A stretch of DNA of 64,000 nucleotides from Mogibacterium sp. (GCA_017434025.1 JAFRGC010000036.1:19192-83191), one strand, 5' to 3'. Numbered from the stretch's first letter, positions 9,110 to 18,413 are shown. Notes: generated by a model from the letters alone, not told the origin. A program made the numbers and translations.

Positions 9110-10726
9110 TTATTTCACTCTGTCCTCGCCGTCGACATCGACTGTCATCAGGCAAGTGCCTTCTGTGGCAAGGAATGCATCCAGCCTGTCATCCAGTTCT
9201 TCGTTGGATGAGCAGGTGAAGTACGGAATACCATACGCTTCTGCGATCTTATCGTATCTCGGACAGTCATTCAGTTTGACACCGATATAGTGAGAATCAA
9301 ACAGATTATACTGATACTCTCTGACCAATCCGAGGTAACCGTTGCGCACGATGATGATCTTGACGTCTACATCGTTCGCGCGTATCGTCGCAAGTTCATT
9401 CATCGACATCTGGAACGCGCCGTCGCCGCAAACAGCCACCGTCTGACGGTCAGGAGCGAAAAGTTTTGCACCCATGGCTGCCGGGATGGAGTATCCCATA
9501 GTGCCCATTCCTCCGGTCGTCAGGAATCGGCCTTCCTTCATCACATAGTTGTCCGCACTCCAGAGCTGATTCTGTCCCACGTCTGCGACATAGAACGCAT
9601 CGTCGTCCATCTTCTCTGAGAGGGTCTGCACCAGCGTGTTTGGATTGACCAGTCTGTCGCTGAACACACGTGTATCGACGGTCGTATGCTTGATCTCTTC
9701 CAGCGTATCGATCCATTCCTGTCCGGCCGGAGAGATCTTCTCATTCAGCAGTTTTCCGAATATCTCACTGACAAGACCGACCAGCGGGATCGTTGGTCCC
9801 ATGTTCTTGCCAATCTCGGCGGTATCAATGTCTATGTGGATTATGACACGGCTCTTGAGATTCTCAGGCTCAGGGATCGCACGGTCCGCGATCCTCGCGC
9901 CGACGATCACCAGCAGATCGGCTTTGCGCACAGCCTTGTTGGCATATGGTTTGCCGTTGTTGCCGAGCATGCCGAAGTTGAGAGGATGCCTCTTCGGCAG
10001 CACGCCCATGCCCATCATAGTGTGTACCAGCGGGATGTTGAACTTCTCGCAGAATTCTCTGATGACACCTTCACCGTTGCCGAGTATGACGCCTCCGCCT
10101 GCGCAGAGGAGGGGTCTCTCAGCCTGATTCAGAGCAGCAACTACTCTGCGCATCTGGCTGATGTTGACCTTGACCTCAGGCTTGTAGCCTCTGATCACAA
10201 CGGATTCCGGATAGCGGAATTCCTTCTTGAGCTTCTTGAGCTGCACATCCATCGGCACATCGATCAGGACCGGGCCTTTGCGTCCGGTGGAAGCGATATA
10301 GAACGCCTCTTTGAACACTCTCGGTATGTCGTCAGGATCTTTTACCAGATAGCTGTGCTTGACGAAAGACTCTGTCGCTCCGCGCATGTCCGCCTCCTGG
10401 AAGACATCGCGTCCGAGCAGCTCGCTCGACACCTGACCGGATATGGCGACAATAGGAATGCTGTCTGCGTACGCCGTTGCCAGCGCCGTGATAAGATTGG
10501 TCGCTCCAGGTCCGGAAGTGACCGCGCAGACAGCTGTCCCACGCGAAACACGGGCATAGCCGCTCGCGGCATGCCCTGCGTTCTGTTCCTGTCTTACGAG
10601 AATGTGTTCGATATCCGAGTGGTAGAGCCCTTCGTAGAAAGGTGCGATCGCTACCCCCGGATAACCGAATATCTTAGTGATACCCTCCAGCTCGAGGCAT
10701 TTCACCATTGCTTGAGCGCCGTTCAT
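9110..10726 (-). CDS. acetolactate synthase large subunit, copy 2
   Basis: A second ThDP-dependent acetolactate synthase catalytic chain of 538 residues. Visible are IFGYPGVAIAPFYEGL, the Glu segment VRQEQNAGHAASGYARVS, and the ThDP motif GDGAFQMSMNELATIRAND. The adjacent small subunit argues for an anabolic, FAD-containing AHAS rather than a catabolic AlsS. It is distinct in sequence from the copy at 6570. It follows the leucine dehydrogenase-like gene by 62 bp without a clear terminator. Confidence 0.92.
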   Translation of the reverse strand: MNGAQAMVKCLELEGITKIFGYPGVAIAPFYEGLYHSDIEHILVRQEQNAGHAASGYARVSRGTAVCAVTSGPGATNLITALATAYADSIPIVAISGQVSSELLGRDVFQEADMRGATESFVKHSYLVKDPDDIPRVFKEAFYIASTGRKGPVLIDVPMDVQLKKLKKEFRYPESVVIRGYKPEVKVNISQMRRVVAALNQAERPLLCAGGGVILGNGEGVIREFCEKFNIPLVHTMMGMGVLPKRHPLNFGMLGNNGKPYANKAVRKADLLVIVGARIADRAIPEPENLKSRVIIHIDIDTAEIGKNMGPTIPLVGLVSEIFGKLLNEKISPAGQEWIDTLEEIKHTTVDTRVFSDRLVNPNTLVQTLSEKMDDDAFYVADVGQNQLWSADNYVMKEGRFLTTGGMGTMGYSIPAAMGAKLFAPDRQTVAVCGDGAFQMSMNELATIRANDVDVKIIIVRNGYLGLVREYQYNLFDSHYIGVKLNDCPRYDKIAEAYGIPYFTCSSNEELDDRLDAFLATEGTCLMTVDVDGEDRVK

Positions 10727-10788
10727 AATAACCTCACTCTATTGCTGTTCCGTCCTCTGTAATGCTGTCCGTCTTCCGGGCTCATGCA

Positions 10789-11832
10789 TTATGCATCGAG
10801 ACCGTTCATGATGCGGTTTTCTGCAAATCTTGTTGCGATAACGCCTTCAGGAATACCTGTCTCTTTCGACTCCTCGAGCATTCTGTATACAGTGTTGTAG
10901 ATGTTGTGTACCTGCTTGAGGACGTTCTCCTTATCGTATGTTGTGAATGCTTCCTGACCGGCATTGATAACTCCGCCGCCATTGATGATGAAGTCCGGTG
11001 CGTACAGGATGCCGCGTGCCTTGAGTGCTTCGCCTGATGCGTCGTCATAGATCACGTTGTTAGCAGCGCCGGCGATCGCTCTGCACTTGAACTGCGGGAT
11101 GGTCTTAGGATTGACCACTGCTCCGAGAGCGCATGGTGCGAAGATGTCGCAGTCTACGCCATAGATCTCATCTCTGCCTACCTCAGTAGCCCCGAGCTCC
11201 TCGACAGCATATTTCATTGCTTCTCTGTTCGAATTGTTGCAGACGATCAGTTTAGCGCCGGCAGCGTGGAGCTTCTTAGCAACGTCCATTCCGACCTTAC
11301 CAAGACCCTGTACAGCGATCGTCATGCCTTCAAGGCTGTCGCTTCCGTTCATGAACTGTGCTACAGCGCGGATGCCGTCGAATACGCCAATTGCAGTGAA
11401 CGGAGAAGGATCGCCCGAAACGTCCTCACGTCCTACTACATACTGAGTTGTGCGAAGCATGTACTCAGCGTCCTTGGTGTCGGTATTGACGTCCTCAGCT
11501 GTGTAATACTTACCCATGAAAGTATTGACCGCCTCACCGAATGCTTCGAACATAGCTTCTGTCTTCTGGGACGGATGAGCTATGATGACGCCCTTAGCGC
11601 CTCCGAGAGGCATACCTGCAGCAGCGTTCTTGTGGCTCATACCACGGGAGAGCCTGAGTACGTCAAAGAGCGCAGCCTCTTCACTCTCATAAGGCCAGAG
11701 TCTGCAGCCGCCTACAGCAGGTCCGAGATTGGTGTTGTGAAGCGCGATGATTGCCTTGAGTCCGGCTTTCTCGTTGTTGAAATAAGCTACCTGTTCGTGT
11801 CCGTAAGCGCGGATCATTTCAATGTTAGTCAT
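10789..11832 (-). CDS. Glu/Leu/Phe/Val dehydrogenase, probably leucine dehydrogenase
   Basis: Reversible NAD-dependent oxidative deamination of branched-chain amino acids to 2-oxo acids. The 347-residue length fits leucine/valine dehydrogenases rather than the longer glutamate dehydrogenases. The catalytic-lysine motif is GMPLGGAKGVI, and the Rossmann fold shows QGLGKVGMDVAKKLH. The start is behind GAAAGGGGTACATA. Lying directly before the second AHAS, it could add the amino group in the last step of valine/leucine synthesis or run in catabolism. Exact substrate is inferred from length and neighbours. Confidence 0.88.
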   Translation of the reverse strand: MTNIEMIRAYGHEQVAYFNNEKAGLKAIIALHNTNLGPAVGGCRLWPYESEEAALFDVLRLSRGMSHKNAAAGMPLGGAKGVIIAHPSQKTEAMFEAFGEAVNTFMGKYYTAEDVNTDTKDAEYMLRTTQYVVGREDVSGDPSPFTAIGVFDGIRAVAQFMNGSDSLEGMTIAVQGLGKVGMDVAKKLHAAGAKLIVCNNSNREAMKYAVEELGATEVGRDEIYGVDCDIFAPCALGAVVNPKTIPQFKCRAIAGAANNVIYDDASGEALKARGILYAPDFIINGGGVINAGQEAFTTYDKENVLKQVHNIYNTVYRMLEESKETGIPEGVIATRFAENRIMNGLDA

Positions 11833-11879
11833 TATGTACCCCTTTCATCTATAAGTAATTAATTATTATCTATATATAA

Positions 11880-12986
11880 TTAACCTTCAGCCTCTTCAGG
11901 CGTTTCGGTATTATATTTTGCGAACTGGCCCTGCATCTCTTCGTAGAACTTGGAGTTCTCGCTGCCATATTTTGCCTGGCATTCATCGAGTGCTGATTTA
12001 TACAGTTCTACGTTGATGTGGTCCTCTATATCGATCGATTCTGCTGTTGAGCTGAGCAGACCCAGGCGGTCCAAGTAATCCCACGCTCTCTTGACAGAAT
12101 CTTTCATCGGTCCGATGTTGAGATCAAGGTGCGGATTGTCCATGTATGCTCTGATCTCTGCTTCACTCTTTCCTGCTAGTTCGGCAACCATAGCGACGGT
12201 CTCATCATGATGCTGATCATAGTATGACATTGCCCTGATCCAACATCTCAGGAGGGCTTTGACCGTGTTCGGGTTCTCATTGACCCACTCAGTCTTCGCC
12301 TCTACACGGCAGCAGGAATAATTAGGAAGAATGTCGCTCGCATAGGTGCACACTTTGATCTCCGGGTCACTATTGATCACGTAGTTGAGCTGTGTTCCGA
12401 CAAGGCCGTAATCCGCTTTGCCTTCTTTGACAGCCTTGATACGGTCTGTCTGATCCTCCGGCTGATACCATGTTACCTCGTTGATCGGATCATGTCCCAT
12501 GTCGAGCAGCGGACCGGTGATGGCATAGAGATTCGGCTCACATGCCATGGTCTTGCCGATAAGATCCTCAACGCTGGTCCATGGTGTATCGACTTTGGTG
12601 AAAATCGGCATGCACCCGGTCAGCAGATACCCTCCGAATATAGTGAGATCCTGTCCCTCAGAGATGCGCTGGAGCGGCAGGTTGGTACCCGAATTGGACG
12701 CAATATCTATCGTGCCGTTCTCGATCCCTCTGAACACTTCTTCATCGGTAACGACCGGAACGGTCTCTACAGAGATGCCTTCCTCTTCATAGTATCCCTG
12801 CTGCTCTGCGATAGCATTGAAAACGTGCCCATGTTCGAATACTGCCAGCCTGATGACTGTAGTCTCGGGTACTTCCGGCTCCTGAGCCTGCTCTCCCTTG
12901 GAGGTATTCCCGGAACATGCCGCAAACATCACAGTCACCATAGCAATGCACACCAGCAGTGCAGTGAACCTGTTTGCTTTCTTCAT
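11880..12986 (-). CDS. ABC transporter substrate-binding lipoprotein, NMT1/THI5-SsuA type
   Basis: Extracytoplasmic binding protein of 368 residues. The signal sequence ends in the lipobox FAAC, followed by an acidic linker. The body resembles SsuA/TauA/ThiY-type proteins: a short N-terminal strand block (RLAVFEHGHVFNAIAEQQGYYEEEG), then VEDLIGKTMACEP. No permease or ATPase gene lies nearby, so it is an orphan or works with a distant transporter. It starts 48 bp after the MscS-like gene with AGGAGACTAAGTA in front. The ligand is unknown; sulfonate, pyrimidine precursor or amino-acid-like compounds are all possible. Confidence 0.8.
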   Translation of the reverse strand: MKKANRFTALLVCIAMVTVMFAACSGNTSKGEQAQEPEVPETTVIRLAVFEHGHVFNAIAEQQGYYEEEGISVETVPVVTDEEVFRGIENGTIDIASNSGTNLPLQRISEGQDLTIFGGYLLTGCMPIFTKVDTPWTSVEDLIGKTMACEPNLYAITGPLLDMGHDPINEVTWYQPEDQTDRIKAVKEGKADYGLVGTQLNYVINSDPEIKVCTYASDILPNYSCCRVEAKTEWVNENPNTVKALLRCWIRAMSYYDQHHDETVAMVAELAGKSEAEIRAYMDNPHLDLNIGPMKDSVKRAWDYLDRLGLLSSTAESIDIEDHINVELYKSALDECQAKYGSENSKFYEEMQGQFAKYNTETPEEAEG

Positions 12987-13034
12987 TACTTAGTCTCCTT
13001 ACTGAATAATCTTGATTCCGATTCTATCCGGTTA

Positions 13035-16000
13035 TTATTCCTCGATAAAATCATCCGGAAATTCTTCTTTCTCACTGCTCTCTCTCAGCAGATCTGCTAA
13101 CGTTTTCCTGCCATCCATTTCGAGAGTTGAGAATGTGACGTTCGGGAACGGAATGTTGATGTCGTTATCGTAGAATATCTTGAGCACCGCTCTGTTGAGG
13201 AAACGTTTCATGCCCATGATATCTGCCTCACTGCAGTAGCAGATGATAAGCAGTTCGACACCGCTGTCTCCCAGCTTGGACACGCCGAGATACTTCGGGC
13301 CGTCCAGGATCAGCGGATTTTCGTCTTTGAGTTTTGGCAGTTCACGATTCAGCACGGCCTCAACATATTCGATATCCTGTCCATACTCTATGGTGACATA
13401 ACAGAGAGCTATGGATGACTCCTGTGTCATGTTGAGTACGCCGGCGATGTCGCTGTTGTTGTAGATCTTGATGTTTCCATCTGTTCCGAGGATCTTGGTC
13501 GTACGAAGACCGATGTCTAGAACATTGCCTCGGTAGTCGCCGATCGTTACGATATCTCCTACACGGAACTCTCCCTCGAATACGATGAAGATACCTGCGA
13601 TGATATCTTTGATGAGACTCTGCGCTCCGAGACCTATGATCAGGGACAGGATTCCGGCACTGGCGAGCAGTCTCGAGGAATCAATGCCCAGCAGATACAG
13701 ACAGTAGAATATCGCGAAGAGCACGCCGCCGTACTTCACGACTGAGAGAAGCAGGTGTCCTACGGTCTCTCCTCTTGCGCCAAGCAGTGATGTAGTGATC
13801 CTTACAGGGATCCTGAACAACAGGACACCAAGATATATCGTGATCAGGACCAGTGCACAGGAACTGAATGCGAAGATATTACGGCCTCTGTCCCAGTCTC
13901 CGCTCAGGATATACCGAATGATCGATCCCTCGCTGAACAGCGTATCTGAACCCATAACGATCAGAATTACATACAGCATCAGGATCCCGGCCAGGGCGCT
14001 CACCATCACCAGAAGCTTCTGCTCAGGGCTCCTCTCCGACCAGCGTATGCGGCGGTTGTCCCATCTAGCAGCAGCCTTGACCGTCGTCGTAGCTCGTCCG
14101 GACGGCAGTATCAAATTGAAAATTGCGGAGTTCAGGCCTCTGCCAGCCTGTTCTTCGCTCATTGCCTCATACAGTCTCTCCTCTTCCTTGTTGGTCAGCG
14201 TGACTGTACCTGACAGGATGAGGATCAGCAGGAAGCTCATGAGCGCTGTGATCAGTGCGATGATCCCTCTCGCGTGATACATCTCATCCTTGAGGAGGGC
14301 TGTTCCTATATAATATCCGTCAGCATAGCGGAAGCAGGAGAAGTAATCCACTCCGTTGACCCTGGCGAATCCATAGTAGTTATCCGCGCTGAACGCTTTC
14401 GGTGAAACGCCTAACTCTTTAGCCGTCATACCTATGCTGACTTCTTTAGGGGAATAGACGCACAGATGATCATCACTCGTGTCAAACATAACGACGAATC
14501 CGTTGTTCAGCATGTTTGTTGAGAGGACATTCGCCACATCCGTCGAATCCAGCAGCTTCTGCGTCATTTCCGCATCCAGGCCGATCTGTACCATAGAATG
14601 GTGTTCCATGATACCTCCCGCTTCTCCGTCAACGACCTTGCCTTCAAGGCCGGCCTGCTGATACTCATAACGCGACACGTATTCGGTATTGCCGCTCTCG
14701 CCTTTTTTCGTATAATAAGTGAATTCTACACCTATGAACTGTGTGGCCTCACCAAGATCATTTGTCATCGGATCCTGGATCAGGCTGTCGACCTTGCCGT
14801 CCAGTATCTGGAGGAACGGATATGACTGGGCTTCTTCATCATGACTGACTGTGAAGAACCAGTTTGGTGTGTTCGTACCGATGGTATGGCCGTCCTCGTC
14901 GAAAACATATATAGATTCTATGTCATTGGCATCGCAGAGTTCCTGGAGTCTTGCAGAGGACGCAACAGACTTAAGCCTGTTCCCCTCATCATCTGTCAGG
15001 AACACTTTGCTGTTATTCTTGTCATAATAACTGTGATATTTGTTGGACTCCGCGTTGAGTACCGATGGATCCTCTTCAATCAGGAACGCGATCAGCTTCG
15101 CCTTGGAGAGGAATCTGTCATTGTAGTAATTCTGGATGATATCACGGCTCTGCTGACTCTCTTCATATCTGCCGGCGATCTCCTCGAGGGCGATATTGGA
15201 TTTGTCTATGCCTTCTGTGATCTCGAGCAGTGTCTGTGTGTAGAATGAGATCCCGAACATCAGCAGTACGCCTGCAAGCATCAGCGGGAATACCTTCTTG
15301 AAGACAGACTTGTCGAAATAAGTAGGGTTATCTGACTTAGGGTTGAGAATTGTCCTCTCCGTCTGGACTGCTCTGCGCACAAAGTCATTGCGGACTACCA
15401 CCGCATACGCGAGGCAGACCAGCATGACAAGAATGAATCCTGTGATCGTCCAGAACAGCACATATCTGTCGTTGGAGTAGATCTCTCCGGTCGCAGCGAC
15501 AGCGCATACGACAGTTTGTTCACCAAAATCTCTGGAAACACAGAAGTATCTCGTACCGTTAATGGTCTCTATTCCATAATATCCATCTGTAAGCGCGGCT
15601 TCTGTCAGTCCGGCTCCGGTAGCGCTCTGTCCTGTAAGGATCTCTCCATCATTGTTGAAGTACAGGAATGTACGGTCTTCCTTGTTGACAGCAAACATGA
15701 ATCCGTTGTTGCCAACCGACGCGCGGCTGAGGACTACCGATACATCCTTGAGGGAAGCGATCTGGACATCCAGCACGCTGGCATTGGATCCCAGTACGAA
15801 CATGTATTTAACACCATTGTAGATATACGGCATCGAATAGAAATAGAATCTGCCGTACTGATTGCCGACTATGACTGGTTTGATCGTACCGTCCGACTGG
15901 AGCGTTCCCTTGAGAATGTCGTTGACGTTCTCCTGGGTCATAAGCGCTCTTGCAGCAGGATTCTCACCATAGATAGAAGGCTCCTGCGACAGGACGATCT

Positions 16001-16415
16001 TCCCGTCCATGGACATCAGGAACAGATACTCGACCCCCGAGCGCTGGAGCATATCGCCGAAAACTGCCGAACGGGTTTTGTTGTCCATATCCGCCATCGA
16101 CACGAAAAGGCCACTGGAAAACAGCTGACACATGTCATCCAGTACGTCCTGATTGCTGTCATGGAAGATTCGTGTCAGGGTGTCTGCATTCTCAGCATTC
16201 TCTTCGAGTACTTTGACTGCTTCCGTAAGTGCAAGCTCACTGTTCTCACGCTGCTTGGTCAGCGCAGTCTGCGACTGCATCTGACGCAGGAAGATCGCAA
16301 TGAAAACTGCTCCGAGGAATATGAGGAGCAGATTGACCCCAATCTTTCCGAAGAAATACCTGTTGGCTTTCTTGCGAGTTTCCTGATCAACTATATTCTT
16401 GTTATCATCTGCCAT
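13035..16415 (-). CDS. large MscS-family mechanosensitive channel with two sensor-like ectodomains
   Basis: A 1126-residue membrane protein. TM1 is at about 24-44, then an extracellular region to about 335 with a Cache-like pattern (YLFLMSMDGKIVLSQ, FYFYSMPYIYNGVKY). TM segments follow near 336-360 and 395-420, then a second ectodomain to about 735 with EYVSRYEYQQAG and FSCFRYADGYYIG. More helices at about 735-910 lead to the MscS core: pore-lining helix and beta domain at about 912-1020 with GLGAQSLIKDIIAGIFIVFE and FRVGDIVTIGDYRG. An ordinary MscS is near 290 residues. The Cache assignment rests on hydrophobic pattern only. Likely role: ion or solute release gated by tension, a ligand, or both. 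Confidence 0.85.
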   Translation of the reverse strand: MADDNKNIVDQETRKKANRYFFGKIGVNLLLIFLGAVFIAIFLRQMQSQTALTKQRENSELALTEAVKVLEENAENADTLTRIFHDSNQDVLDDMCQLFSSGLFVSMADMDNKTRSAVFGDMLQRSGVEYLFLMSMDGKIVLSQEPSIYGENPAARALMTQENVNDILKGTLQSDGTIKPVIVGNQYGRFYFYSMPYIYNGVKYMFVLGSNASVLDVQIASLKDVSVVLSRASVGNNGFMFAVNKEDRTFLYFNNDGEILTGQSATGAGLTEAALTDGYYGIETINGTRYFCVSRDFGEQTVVCAVAATGEIYSNDRYVLFWTITGFILVMLVCLAYAVVVRNDFVRRAVQTERTILNPKSDNPTYFDKSVFKKVFPLMLAGVLLMFGISFYTQTLLEITEGIDKSNIALEEIAGRYEESQQSRDIIQNYYNDRFLSKAKLIAFLIEEDPSVLNAESNKYHSYYDKNNSKVFLTDDEGNRLKSVASSARLQELCDANDIESIYVFDEDGHTIGTNTPNWFFTVSHDEEAQSYPFLQILDGKVDSLIQDPMTNDLGEATQFIGVEFTYYTKKGESGNTEYVSRYEYQQAGLEGKVVDGEAGGIMEHHSMVQIGLDAEMTQKLLDSTDVANVLSTNMLNNGFVVMFDTSDDHLCVYSPKEVSIGMTAKELGVSPKAFSADNYYGFARVNGVDYFSCFRYADGYYIGTALLKDEMYHARGIIALITALMSFLLILILSGTVTLTNKEEERLYEAMSEEQAGRGLNSAIFNLILPSGRATTTVKAAARWDNRRIRWSERSPEQKLLVMVSALAGILMLYVILIVMGSDTLFSEGSIIRYILSGDWDRGRNIFAFSSCALVLITIYLGVLLFRIPVRITTSLLGARGETVGHLLLSVVKYGGVLFAIFYCLYLLGIDSSRLLASAGILSLIIGLGAQSLIKDIIAGIFIVFEGEFRVGDIVTIGDYRGNVLDIGLRTTKILGTDGNIKIYNNSDIAGVLNMTQESSIALCYVTIEYGQDIEYVEAVLNRELPKLKDENPLILDGPKYLGVSKLGDSGVELLIICYCSEADIMGMKRFLNRAVLKIFYDNDINIPFPNVTFSTLEMDGRKTLADLLRESSEKEEFPDDFIEE

Positions 16416-16464
16416 AAACTATAGTCTCCCTGATAATGTCCGAACTGCATTGAACAGCGCGTAA

Positions 16465-16487
16465 ATTATATCAGTATAATAATACAT
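16465..16487 (-). promoter_or_regulatory. possible promoter of the MscS-like gene
   Basis: A perfect TATAAT box on the minus strand (16465-16470) lies about 50 bp before the gene. The hexamer 17 bp further upstream (CTGTTG) is a poor -35. Confidence 0.35.
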
Positions 16488-16562
16488 CAACAGAAAAAAG
16501 GATGAAACAAATAATAAACAAAAAATAAGCAAAGACCGCATTTTCCAACATTTTACAGTCAA

Positions 16563-16588
16563 AAGTCCGGGCTGTTCTGCCCGGACTT
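16563..16588 (-). terminator. rho-independent terminator of the TauE/SafE gene
   Basis: Perfect 10-bp stem AAGTCCGGGC / GCCCGGACTT with a six-base loop; on the minus strand it is followed by a short TTTTG run. It separates the permease gene from the MscS-like gene. Confidence 0.8.
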
Positions 16589-16631
16589 GATAGACAAATC
16601 TCTTTTCCGCATGTCGCAGCGGAACGCTCTC

Positions 16632-17393
16632 TCACAGGATCTCTGTCAGTATCTTGATGAAGAATATCACCAGTACGGTCAGCATGATCGGCCTGACTGC
16701 TTTCGCGCCGTTCTTGTTGAAGAAATTCACTCCGATATAGTTGCCGATCATTCCGCAAATGCCGCCTGCGAGTCCCAGCGGGATCAGGACTTTGCCGTTC
16801 AGCAGATAGACGACCAGTGATGTGAGCCCTGATGTCAGGTTGATTGATTTCGCAATGCCGTTGGATTCCCCGAGATTCATCCGGGCAAAACCTGCGAGCA
16901 GCAGGATCAGGAACGTCCCCGAGCCCGGTCCGTAGAACCCGTCATATGCTCCGATGACCAGCGCGACAACTGAAGCACGGATAATCGTTCTTCTGTAATC
17001 CAGGGGCTCCTTCTCTCCGCCCATTTCCCTGTTCTTCATTACATATGCGGCGGTCAGCGGTATGATCACCAGCATGAGCCTTTTGAACAGCTCCGCGTCG
17101 ATGAGCAGCGCGAGTTTGGCACCGCAGGTCGACCCGATGATCGCCATGACGATGCAAAGTGCAGCTTTGCGCCAGCGGATGTGGCCGAGCCTGGCAAGTT
17201 TGGCGGTGGAAACCATCATTCCCATGCCCGCGCTGAGTTTGTTCGTCGCGATCGAGTAATGCACAGGAAGGCCTGCGATCATGTACGCCGGGATCGTGAT
17301 GAGCCCTCCCCCGCCTGCGATCGCATCGACAAAACCGCCGAGAAATGTCAGCGGGCAAACTATCAGAAACGTGATCAGACTGAGTTCCGGCAT
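16632..17393 (-). CDS. TauE/SafE family membrane permease
   Basis: A 253-residue polytopic protein with the internal duplication of the TauE/SafE family: the first half carries GGFVDAIAGGGGLITIPAY, the second half GAYDGFYGPGSGTFLILL. About seven or eight hydrophobic helices are visible. Members export sulfite, sulfoacetate or other small organic anions; substrate cannot be told here. ATG 17393 sits after AGAGGAGTATTG; a TTG codon just before it is less likely. It is a single-gene unit closed by the hairpin at 16563. Confidence 0.85.
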   Translation of the reverse strand: MPELSLITFLIVCPLTFLGGFVDAIAGGGGLITIPAYMIAGLPVHYSIATNKLSAGMGMMVSTAKLARLGHIRWRKAALCIVMAIIGSTCGAKLALLIDAELFKRLMLVIIPLTAAYVMKNREMGGEKEPLDYRRTIIRASVVALVIGAYDGFYGPGSGTFLILLLAGFARMNLGESNGIAKSINLTSGLTSLVVYLLNGKVLIPLGLAGGICGMIGNYIGVNFFNKNGAKAVRPIMLTVLVIFFIKILTEIL

Positions 17394-17524
17394 CAATACT
17401 CCTCTTCTCCAATGTGATTATGTGATATTGTATCATAAGAGCTGCTGCCCGCGCCCCGGAATTGAGTATTTATCTCCCTGTTTTCAATGTTGAGAGAACT
17501 CTTTCTTTTTTGGCCCGCAGGTAC

Positions 17525-17530
17525 TATAAT
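17525..17530 (+). promoter_or_regulatory. -10 box before tRNA-Val
   Basis: A perfect TATAAT ends 10 bp before the tRNA. The -35 region (TTTCTT, 17 bp upstream) is weak. Confidence 0.5.
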
Positions 17531-17540
17531 AACGATGCGC

Positions 17541-17616
17541 GGTCTGTTAGCTCAGCTGGGAGAGCGTCTGGGTCACAACCAGAATGTCGAGGGTTCGAGT
17601 CCCCCACAGACCACCA
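17541..17616 (+). tRNA. tRNA-Val, anticodon CAC (atypical bases)
   Basis: Complete cloverleaf of 76 bases with encoded CCA. The acceptor stem GGTCTGT/ACAGACC and anticodon stem TCTGG/CCAGA pair perfectly. The loop GTCACAA gives U33 followed by CAC, reading GUG. Two oddities: position 32 is G, normally a pyrimidine, and the T stem GAGGG/CCCCC has an A-C mismatch. A dedicated CAC valine tRNA is uncommon because UAC usually reads GUG. It may therefore be a supplementary or slightly degenerate gene. Confidence 0.82.
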
Positions 17617-17635
17617 GCATAGATATGTATCATCA

Positions 17636-17662
17636 AAAGAGGACGCTCAATGCGTCCTCTTT
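17636..17662. terminator. bidirectional terminator between tRNA-Val and the secreted amidotransferase
   Basis: Perfect 11-bp stem AAAGAGGACGC / GCGTCCTCTTT with loop TCAAT. A TTTT run follows on the minus strand and TTT on the plus strand, so it can end both convergent transcripts. Confidence 0.8.
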
Positions 17663-17669
17663 GCTGTTG

Positions 17670-18413
17670 CTAATCCATATATTTTCTGCATATGTCCCTG
17701 AATTCCCGGAAGACCTTGAGTCCCTGTCTCTCGATCTTCGCGTCAGGATGCCACTGTATCCCGTAGATCGGGAGTGTCTTATGCTGGATCGATTCGATAT
17801 GCTTGGACTTCTTATCATAAGATGTCGCGACCAGGCCTTTGCCAAGCTTCTGGACACACTGATGATGATAGTGATAGCAGCTGCGGGTCGCACCAAACAT
17901 CTGATACATCCAGTATCCTTTGACATTCCTGACTTTGCGGAATCCCTTGTGCCATTTGATATGCTGCTTGATCGTTCCGCCGAAAGCAACATTGATCACC
18001 TGACAGCCGCGGCAGAGGCCTAATATAGGCTTGCCCGCATAAGCGAATCTCTTCACAGCCGTTATCTGGATCCTGTCTTTGTTGATATCTGTACCATATG
18101 TCTTCTTGGATCTCTTGGCGTGATACATACGCGGATCTATATTGTGTCCGCCCGGAATGATCAGGCCATCATACTTACTCGGATCAACAAGTTTGAGATC
18201 ATATACAGTAGTCACTTTGACCCCGACCCGATTGAAGTATTTGACCACCCGCTGATTCTCCTTGGAATTATCGACCATCAGCAGATGCACTGCACGGGTC
18301 GTTGTCTTCGCTGCGGCGTAGACGCTGGCAGGTGCTGAGACAAAAGCTGCCGACAGTACCATAGTGACAATCATCCAGATACAAGCGATTCTTTTCATCA
18401 GCTTCCTGAACAT
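17670..18413 (-). CDS. secreted class-I glutamine amidotransferase-like protein (peptidase C26)
   Basis: A 247-residue protein resembling gamma-glutamyl-GABA hydrolase (PuuD). Unlike cytosolic PuuD it starts with a signal peptide (MFRKLMKRIACIWM... to about A34), so it should act outside the membrane. The nucleophile elbow is GLCRGCQ (Cys134), and the other triad residues are in QWHPDA: His222, with Asp224 where the family normally has Glu. I chose ATG 18413, 2 bp after the kbl stop; an upstream frame extension overlaps kbl and is unlikely. A gamma-glutamyl peptide or amide hydrolase role is inferred. Confidence 0.8.
   Translation of the reverse strand: MFRKLMKRIACIWMIVTMVLSAAFVSAPASVYAAAKTTTRAVHLLMVDNSKENQRVVKYFNRVGVKVTTVYDLKLVDPSKYDGLIIPGGHNIDPRMYHAKRSKKTYGTDINKDRIQITAVKRFAYAGKPILGLCRGCQVINVAFGGTIKQHIKWHKGFRKVRNVKGYWMYQMFGATRSCYHYHHQCVQKLGKGLVATSYDKKSKHIESIQHKTLPIYGIQWHPDAKIERQGLKVFREFRDICRKYMD

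Noticed and set aside
9686-10762. 358-codon open frame on the plus strand
   Set aside because: Complement of the second acetolactate synthase gene; no ribosome site and no protein-like motif.
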